Positions 5,249 through 9,357 of a stretch of 9,357 nt of DNA are shown here, piece by piece. Source of the stretch: Nitrospinaceae bacterium (lineage in GTDB: Bacteria; Nitrospinota; Nitrospinia; Nitrospinales; VA-1); assembly GCA_029261435.1 (NCBI GenBank), contig JAJDBI010000202.1:1-9357 (forward strand), in the 5' to 3' direction. The translations under genes were made by a program, and so were the position numbers. Under the pieces are notes generated by a model, which was not told the origin of the DNA, made no database searches, and worked only from the letters and a program-made list of their open reading frames with translations. How positions within the stretch are numbered: the first letter of the stretch is position 1; the number at the start of each line of letters is the position of its first letter.

Positions 5249-6484
5249 TCAAAGTACGGTAACTGAGATTCGGTGCATGGCATTGTTCAAATAACCTTTA
5301 GGGTTCCATCCCGGTACGACCATGGGTTGCATTTCACCAATACTATCCGTGGCTCTTGCCCACACTTCGTAATAGCCTTTCATTGGAAAATCAATCACTG
5401 TTTTCCAATTTTGCCAGGCAAAAGGATTGACCGGCGGCGTTAAAACCGCTTTCCTCCAATTGACTCCGAAATCGATAGAGACATGTACGGCTTTTATGCT
5501 TCGATCTCCTGCCCAGGCATGTCCTCGTACCGAAAGGGATTTTTTATACTTCCAGTTGAGTCGGGACTTTGGAAATGTGATCAGTGATTTCACAGGCATA
5601 GATTCGATAATTTTCATATCCTCCCTGGGCACATGCGCTCCAGGAGGAACCGGGTATTGGGGTACACGGTATGAATACCCTGTCATCTTGGGTCCGTCAT
5701 GCTCTTGATCGCGGATAGTAATGCGTTTCAGCCATTTTATGGAGGTTGATCCGGGCCAGCCGGGTGTGACCACGCGCAGTGGAAATCCATGCAGGGCAGG
5801 AAGTGGCCGACCGTTCATTTCCCAAACGATAAGGGTATGATCATCCATGGCTTTACTGATTGGGGTCCCACGCGATATAGGTACTTTATTTGGATCGCCA
5901 CTCAAATGTAGATCGCTTCCATAATAGCCTGTGTAGACTGCAGAATTTTTCAGCCCTGCTGAACGGAGTACATCTTTCATGCGCACCCCTGTGTAGGTAG
6001 CGCAACCTATAGCGCCGTAGGTCCACTGGTTGCCTTTTGCCGGAGGTTCGAAGCCGGCCCTCCCGTTGCCTCCGCATTCTATCTGCAGGGAACAGGTGTA
6101 TTGTTTGAATCGTTTGAGTTGTTCCAGAGTCAGTACCAGAGGATTATGCACCTCGCCATCAACCGTGAGCGTCCACTCTGTTGCATCCATTTGTGGAGGG
6201 AGTCCGTTATTTCTGACGAAATGCCTGTCATTGGGCGTAATAACATCATCCAGTAAATGCGGAGGGGTCTCGGCATTTAAGGGTCGATTATTCAAAACTC
6301 TCAATCCATTCTTTCCCTGAATTGCTATTTCATCAAGTGCATCTGCGTTGGCAGAAGTCATCAGTCCAGACTGTGATGGATGAATAACAGGCAGGGTGAG
6401 ATCCATTGCAACCGTCATGGCTGTCAAGCTCCCGTATTTTAAAAATGCCCGGCGGGAAGTGTTTAGTTTTTTACGGTTACCCAT
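5249..6484 (-). CDS. Periplasmic sulfite dehydrogenase, molybdopterin subunit (SorA/SoxC-like sulfite oxidase family)
   Basis: A 411-aa molybdoenzyme expected to oxidise sulfite to sulfate. A Tat signal is clear: SRRAFLK at residues 10-16, a hydrophobic stretch, and a cleavage site after ANA (about residue 47). That fits export of a folded, cofactor-loaded protein. The molybdenum-cofactor domain (about 80-260) has FVRNNG (89-94) and the cysteine ligand C137 in ECGGNGR, with R142 as the likely substrate-binding Arg. It also has the HGFPLRVVTPGWPG segment (232-245) followed by SIKWLKR. The C-terminal half (about 290-411) is the Ig-like dimerisation domain (IKAVHVSIDFG, YYEVWARATDS). No haem domain is fused, and the next gene encodes a cytochrome c, as in SorAB-type enzymes. 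The active-site stretch reads R-N-N where SorA and animal enzymes carry R-N-H. That is closer to SoxC-like members, so the substrate could be a related sulfur compound. Confidence 0.88.
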   Translation of the reverse strand: MGNRKKLNTSRRAFLKYGSLTAMTVAMDLTLPVIHPSQSGLMTSANADALDEIAIQGKNGLRVLNNRPLNAETPPHLLDDVITPNDRHFVRNNGLPPQMDATEWTLTVDGEVHNPLVLTLEQLKRFKQYTCSLQIECGGNGRAGFEPPAKGNQWTYGAIGCATYTGVRMKDVLRSAGLKNSAVYTGYYGSDLHLSGDPNKVPISRGTPISKAMDDHTLIVWEMNGRPLPALHGFPLRVVTPGWPGSTSIKWLKRITIRDQEHDGPKMTGYSYRVPQYPVPPGAHVPREDMKIIESMPVKSLITFPKSRLNWKYKKSLSVRGHAWAGDRSIKAVHVSIDFGVNWRKAVLTPPVNPFAWQNWKTVIDFPMKGYYEVWARATDSIGEMQPMVVPGWNPKGYLNNAMHRISVTVL

Positions 6485-6524
6485 GATTTTATATTTTCCA
6501 AAAGTAAGGCTTTGGATCCTTTTT

Positions 6525-6552
6525 ATTTTATCAGTTATTCAGATCCTGGCAA
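6525..6552 (-). promoter_or_regulatory. Candidate sigma-70 promoter of the sulfite dehydrogenase operon
   Basis: On the minus strand TTGCCA (6547-6552) and TAAAAT (6525-6530) are separated by 16 bp. That is 4/6 and 5/6 matches to the consensus hexamers. Transcription would start about 33 nt before the molybdoenzyme ATG. The rest of the 225-bp divergent region toward the hydrolase gene shows no promoter I would defend. Confidence 0.45.
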
Positions 6553-6709
6553 AATAAACACTATCAGGAAAAAGAACATTTTGGTTCTTCATTGCAGATT
6601 TTGGCGCATGGAAGAGGGGGTTATGGTTTTTCCTTTCTCTTCACCATAAAGCCCGGTAAAATTCAGTGATTCAATAAATCAAAATTTAAATCAGAGGAGT
6701 TAAGTCTCT

Positions 6710-7501
6710 ATGAAAATTTTTCTTCAATTGGTTTTTCTTGCAATTCTAAACCTGGCGACCTTTGCTCATGCCGAGATTCAAACTCAGGAGATCGAATACA
6801 CCCAGAACGGTACAACCCTAAAGGGTTATCTTGCTTACGACTCTGCCATCAAAGAAAAACGTCCAGGAATTTTAGTGGTCCATGAATGGTGGGGACATAA
6901 TGAGCATGCCAGAGACCGAGCTCGCAGGCTCGCTAAAATTGGCTACACAGCTTTGGTGGTGGATATGTATGGCGATGGTAAAGTCGCTGACCATCCCAAG
7001 AAGGCAGGAGAATTCATGAATGCTGCTTTCAAGGACTGGGATGCATCACAGGCTAGATTCAATAAAGCAAAGGAAGTTTTGCAGTCACATAAAACTGTTG
7101 ATGCAGAACGGATAGGTGCCATTGGATTTTGTTTCGGGGGTGCGGTGTCTCTTCGTATGGCAAGAGGTGGTGCGGATCTGGATGGAGTTGTTGCCTTTCA
7201 CAGTGCATTGCCTTTGCAACCGGCTATCACAAATATGAAGGCTTCCGTTTTGGTCATTAACGGGTCGCAGGATGGATTTCTCAAACCTGAAACGGTAGGT
7301 TCATTTTCCAGTCAAATGATGGCGGGCAATGCCGACTTCACATATATGAGTCTGGCGGGGATCAGACACAGTTTCACCAATAAACAGGCCGATGAGTTTA
7401 GCAAAAAATTCAATATCCCAAGCTTGCAATACGACAAACAGGCGGATGAACGATCATGGGCGGCAATGAAGAATTTTTTCCAGCGTGTTTTTAATCAATG
7501 A
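6710..7501 (+). CDS. Exported dienelactone hydrolase-family protein
   Basis: A 263-aa alpha/beta hydrolase. The N-terminus (KIFLQLVFLAILNLATFAHA) is a Sec signal peptide with cleavage after residue 21. The mature part has the dienelactone hydrolase hallmarks: VVHEWWG with E59, the nucleophile C141 in G-F-C-F-G-G, D188 in NGSQDGF, and H220 in GIRHSFTN, forming a Cys-Asp-His triad. Classic members open dienelactones from chlorocatechols and work in the cytosol. Exported versions are common in bacteria of many habitats, and their true substrates are mostly unknown. AGAGGAG (6693-6699) lies 10 nt before the ATG. The stop codon overlaps the start of the next gene (ATGA), implying translational coupling. 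It is divergent from the sulfite dehydrogenase operon across 225 bp. Confidence 0.87.
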   Translation: MKIFLQLVFLAILNLATFAHAEIQTQEIEYTQNGTTLKGYLAYDSAIKEKRPGILVVHEWWGHNEHARDRARRLAKIGYTALVVDMYGDGKVADHPKKAGEFMNAAFKDWDASQARFNKAKEVLQSHKTVDAERIGAIGFCFGGAVSLRMARGGADLDGVVAFHSALPLQPAITNMKASVLVINGSQDGFLKPETVGSFSSQMMAGNADFTYMSLAGIRHSFTNKQADEFSKKFNIPSLQYDKQADERSWAAMKNFFQRVFNQ

Positions 7502-8160
7502 GTGTACTGCAAATTTCTATAGAGGGTCGGCCATACACTCCTCAGCGGATTTTTTGCATCGGGAAAAATTATGACGAGCATGTGAAGGAACTGGGGAGCA
7601 CAGCACCCGAGGAACCGGTGGTTTTTATGAAACCGGTTTGCAATATTGTGACTCCCGGCGAAACTCTGTCCATGCCTCGGCATGGCAGCCTTTTGCATCA
7701 TGAAGTGGAAGTGGTGCTCTTGATTGGCGGGGAAGGGCAGGATGTTCCTGAAGCAAATGCCTTATCGTATATTGCCGGAATCACTTTGGGGTTAGACCTG
7801 ACCCTGCGAGATGTTCAAGGGCGATTAAAGAAAGCCGGATTGCCTTGGGAACTTTCCAAGGCGTTCGAACAGAGCGCGCCTTTGGGGCATTTCAAAGCTT
7901 ACGATTCGAACACTATAGAATTGGAAAACTTATTGTTCACCTGTTCGGTTAACGGCGATCTGCGGCAGCAGGGCAACACTCGCGACATGCTATTTCCTGT
8001 CAGGAATTTGATTCATAGGCTGAGCGGATGGTGGACGTTGAGGCCGGGAGACATCATTTTTACCGGCACCCCTTCGGGAGTAGGACCGTTAATGCCCGGA
8101 GATCAGGTGGACATTGATAGTTCTGTCATCGGTCGATTTTCCTGGACCCTCTCCCGCTAG
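7498..8160 (+). CDS. Fumarylacetoacetate hydrolase-family protein (acylpyruvase / oxaloacetate decarboxylase-like)
   Basis: A 220-aa protein of the short, single-domain FAH family (YcgM/FAHD1-like). It opens the typical way, IFCIGKNYDEHVKELG followed by PVVFMKP. The divalent-metal site is complete: HHEVEVV gives E69 and E71, and GLDLTLRD gives D100. K121 in WELSKAFEQSAP is the usual active-site lysine, and GDIIFTGTPSGVGP is the conserved C-terminal loop. Family members cleave C-C bonds in acylpyruvates or decarboxylate oxaloacetate. No signal peptide is present, so it should be cytosolic. It overlaps the hydrolase gene by 4 nt (ATGA) with no ribosome site of its own in the clear, which makes it dependent on translation of the upstream gene. 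The family is firm; the substrate is not known. Confidence 0.9.
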   Translation: MSVLQISIEGRPYTPQRIFCIGKNYDEHVKELGSTAPEEPVVFMKPVCNIVTPGETLSMPRHGSLLHHEVEVVLLIGGEGQDVPEANALSYIAGITLGLDLTLRDVQGRLKKAGLPWELSKAFEQSAPLGHFKAYDSNTIELENLLFTCSVNGDLRQQGNTRDMLFPVRNLIHRLSGWWTLRPGDIIFTGTPSGVGPLMPGDQVDIDSSVIGRFSWTLSR

Positions 8161-8172
8161 AGAGAGGGTCTA
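8143..8172. terminator. Hairpin spanning the stop codon, probably shared by convergent genes
   Basis: GACCCTCTC (8145-8153) and GAGAGGGTC (8162-8170) form a perfect 9-bp stem with an 8-nt loop that contains the TAG stop of the FAH-family gene. A G-T and a T-A pair can extend it. The tail TACTTTACT is only mildly T-rich, so efficiency is uncertain. It lies 15 bp from the end of the convergent DUF1566 gene and could end both messages. Confidence 0.55.
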
Positions 8173-8187
8173 CTTTACTGCGTTTGG

Positions 8188-8754
8188 CTACTCGCTTTGA
8201 GAAGCAAGAGGACTGCGTACACACCATGTCAAGTTTGAGTCAGTTGTGACACTCATAGTGATTGCGCCTGAAGTTGAGAAAGTCGTCGCTCCTGAAGTTC
8301 CAGGGTCCATACTCCAGGCATTATCACTGGCTCCTGAAATAGAAGCTCCTTTTGTTCCAGACCAGTAAGGGTCCGAGTTCACATTGAGAAAAGGGTGCCC
8401 GCTTTTAATGGCCGGATCGTTTTGCGTTGAGTCTATGAGACTGGCCAATTCCTGAATGGAAGGGAGCCTCCATCCTGATTTGCCACCGACTTCTTTGTGA
8501 ATGCATGCATTTCGTGCGCTAAACCAGGTGGTGGAAGTGTTGTCCGGTGTCCTTTCCCATACCACTTGCGACTCCTTATCCAAAACAGCTTCATTATTCA
8601 AAGTGGAAAGGACAATAAATCGTTTGTTCACGTCGTTTATATTCTTATCCCAACTTCTTATATCTATCGCACTGGCAGGCCCCGCACCGAGAGTCATAGA
8701 GATGAGTCCTGCCCCAGCAAGATAACTTAGATGCTTCTTTTTTGGGATTTTCAC
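8188..8754 (-). CDS. Exported DUF1566 / Lcl C-terminal domain protein
   Basis: A 188-aa protein. It begins with a Sec signal peptide (KKK, a hydrophobic core, cleavage after ASA near residue 29). The mature part carries a DUF1566-type (Lcl_C) domain: a WERTPDN start, GWRLPSIQELASLID (94-108), PYWSGTK (129-135), and WCVRS near the end. C84 and C178 could form a disulfide. This domain occurs in surface and periplasmic proteins of many Gram-negative bacteria, and in Legionella Lcl it is linked to adhesion. Its role here is unknown. Between 136 and 170 the usual core is replaced by a Ser/Gly/Thr-rich stretch. The start is GTG at 8752-8754, chosen because AAGGAGGA (8761-8768) stands 6 nt before it. 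The HEAT-repeat gene ends 19 nt upstream, so the two form an operon. Confidence 0.8.
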   Translation of the reverse strand: MKIPKKKHLSYLAGAGLISMTLGAGPASAIDIRSWDKNINDVNKRFIVLSTLNNEAVLDKESQVVWERTPDNTSTTWFSARNACIHKEVGGKSGWRLPSIQELASLIDSTQNDPAIKSGHPFLNVNSDPYWSGTKGASISGASDNAWSMDPGTSGATTFSTSGAITMSVTTDSNLTWCVRSPLASQSE

Positions 8755-8760
8755 GTTCAG

Positions 8761-8768
8761 TCCTCCTT
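8761..8768 (-). promoter_or_regulatory. Strong Shine-Dalgarno site supporting a GTG start
   Basis: AAGGAGGA on the minus strand, 6 nt before GTG 8752-8754. It is a near-perfect 16S rRNA complement and decides the start of the DUF1566 gene. Confidence 0.8.
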
Positions 8769-8773
8769 AATGT

Positions 8774-9357
8774 TCAGGTGTCTGATAAGCCCAGGTCTCG
8801 TAAAAGTTCCTGGGCCAGGTTTTGTGTTTCTTTGGACGGATCATTGAGAGCTTGTAGCAGATAAGGCTTTGAATCGCTTTCATCAATGCGCTCAGCAATG
8901 AGCGATAAAGCTTGCATTCGAATCTTTGGATCATTATCTAAATGTGCGATATTTCCTATGTCATCCAGAGGTATGTCGTCGGTAAGATTTTTAAACAGGG
9001 ACAGAGAAGTGGAACGAACCTTTGCCTGTCGGGCATACAAGTTGAAGACTAGCAGAGGAAGGACTTCTTCATCCTCAGCAAGATAGCTGAAATGTTCCAT
9101 GGCCATGAGCCGCTGATCGATATTAGTGGCTTCTTTTGCAATGCGGAATATCTCATGTTTCGATAAAGTTTCTTTCGCATCAACAAGGGTTATGAAGTCT
9201 TCCGATGAAACAGGATGATTTTCATATTGGTATAGCCAGATTTTGCTGATTGCCAGTTCTTTCCCCCACATCTCGAACCGGCTGTTTTCCTTGAAAAGCT
9301 TCTTTAACGCTGACTTCCAGTCATTGGCTTTAATTTTGGTATTAACAAGTACAGAGT
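8774..9357 (-). CDS. HEAT-repeat protein, C-terminal part (5' end outside window)
   Basis: The frame stays open to the window end, beyond the ATG at 9269-9271. The residues before that Met (such as NDWKSALKKLFKENSRFE) read as normal protein, and there is no ribosome site there, so the gene very likely starts outside the window. About 194 residues are visible. The C-terminal 100 or so show paired helices typical of HEAT repeats: LPLLVFNLYARQAKVRSTSL, then DNDPKIRMQALSLIAERI, then SKPYLLQALNDPSKETQNLA. Such repeats bind other proteins or serve as scaffolds. No signal peptide is visible, but the N-terminus is missing. It lies 19 nt ahead of the exported DUF1566 gene on the same strand, so the two may act together. 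Confidence 0.75.
   Translation of the reverse strand, partial: SVLVNTKIKANDWKSALKKLFKENSRFEMWGKELAISKIWLYQYENHPVSSEDFITLVDAKETLSKHEIFRIAKEATNIDQRLMAMEHFSYLAEDEEVLPLLVFNLYARQAKVRSTSLSLFKNLTDDIPLDDIGNIAHLDNDPKIRMQALSLIAERIDESDSKPYLLQALNDPSKETQNLAQELLRDLGLSDT

Noticed and set aside
6485..6709. Second sigma-54 promoter suggested by TGGCAAAATAAACA and TTGGCGCATGG
   Set aside because: Neither has the TTGC box at the required spacing.

Overview
This 9.36 kb window holds eleven protein genes. Two of them, one at each end, are cut by the window edge. The genes look bacterial and Gram-negative: Shine-Dalgarno-led start codons, Tat and Sec export signals, a periplasmic-type monohaem cytochrome c, a SorA/SoxC-like molybdoenzyme and a sigma-54-type promoter. 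Base composition is moderate and even. I cannot name the organism. A free-living aquatic proteobacterium or a Nitrospinota-like lineage would fit, but that is only a guess. I see no rRNA, tRNA, CRISPR array, transposase, integrase or phage gene.

Layout. (1) 2-754 (+) is the C-terminal part of a secreted metzincin-type metalloprotease; its zinc site lies before the window. (2) 874-2280 (-) is a metallo-beta-lactamase-fold protein with an unusual C-terminal extension. (3) 2281-2722 is mostly non-coding and holds palindromes plus a GCGAGCGACTGAAGGGAGC-type stretch that looks like a dispersed intergenic repeat. (4) 2723-4180 (+) is an unrecognised polytopic membrane protein. Its middle (3185-3397) is written in a degenerate GTA-GCC hexamer repeat that yields an Ala/Val/Gly-rich membrane segment. 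(5) 4288-4700 (-) is a two-gene mini-operon: a 51-aa protein of unknown function and an 80-aa stand-alone sigma region 4 of FliA type. A well-spaced sigma-54 -24/-12 promoter (4750-4767) precedes it. (6) 4829-6484 (-) is a two-gene sulfite-oxidation unit: a Tat-exported molybdenum-cofactor sulfite dehydrogenase followed by its likely electron acceptor, a small c-type cytochrome. (7) 6710-8160 (+) is a translationally coupled pair, an exported dienelactone hydrolase-like protein and a fumarylacetoacetate-hydrolase-family enzyme. It ends in a hairpin that spans the second stop codon. (8) 8188-9357 (-) is an operon of a HEAT-repeat protein (cut by the window end) and an exported DUF1566/Lcl-domain protein.

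How they work together. The clearest functional unit is the sulfite dehydrogenase/cytochrome pair, expected to oxidise sulfite in the periplasm and pass electrons to the respiratory chain. The hydrolase/FAH pair points to breakdown of small ring-derived or acylpyruvate-type acids, although the first enzyme appears to be exported and the second cytosolic. The most unusual features are the sigma-54-promoter/mini-sigma module and the hexamer-repeat membrane protein.
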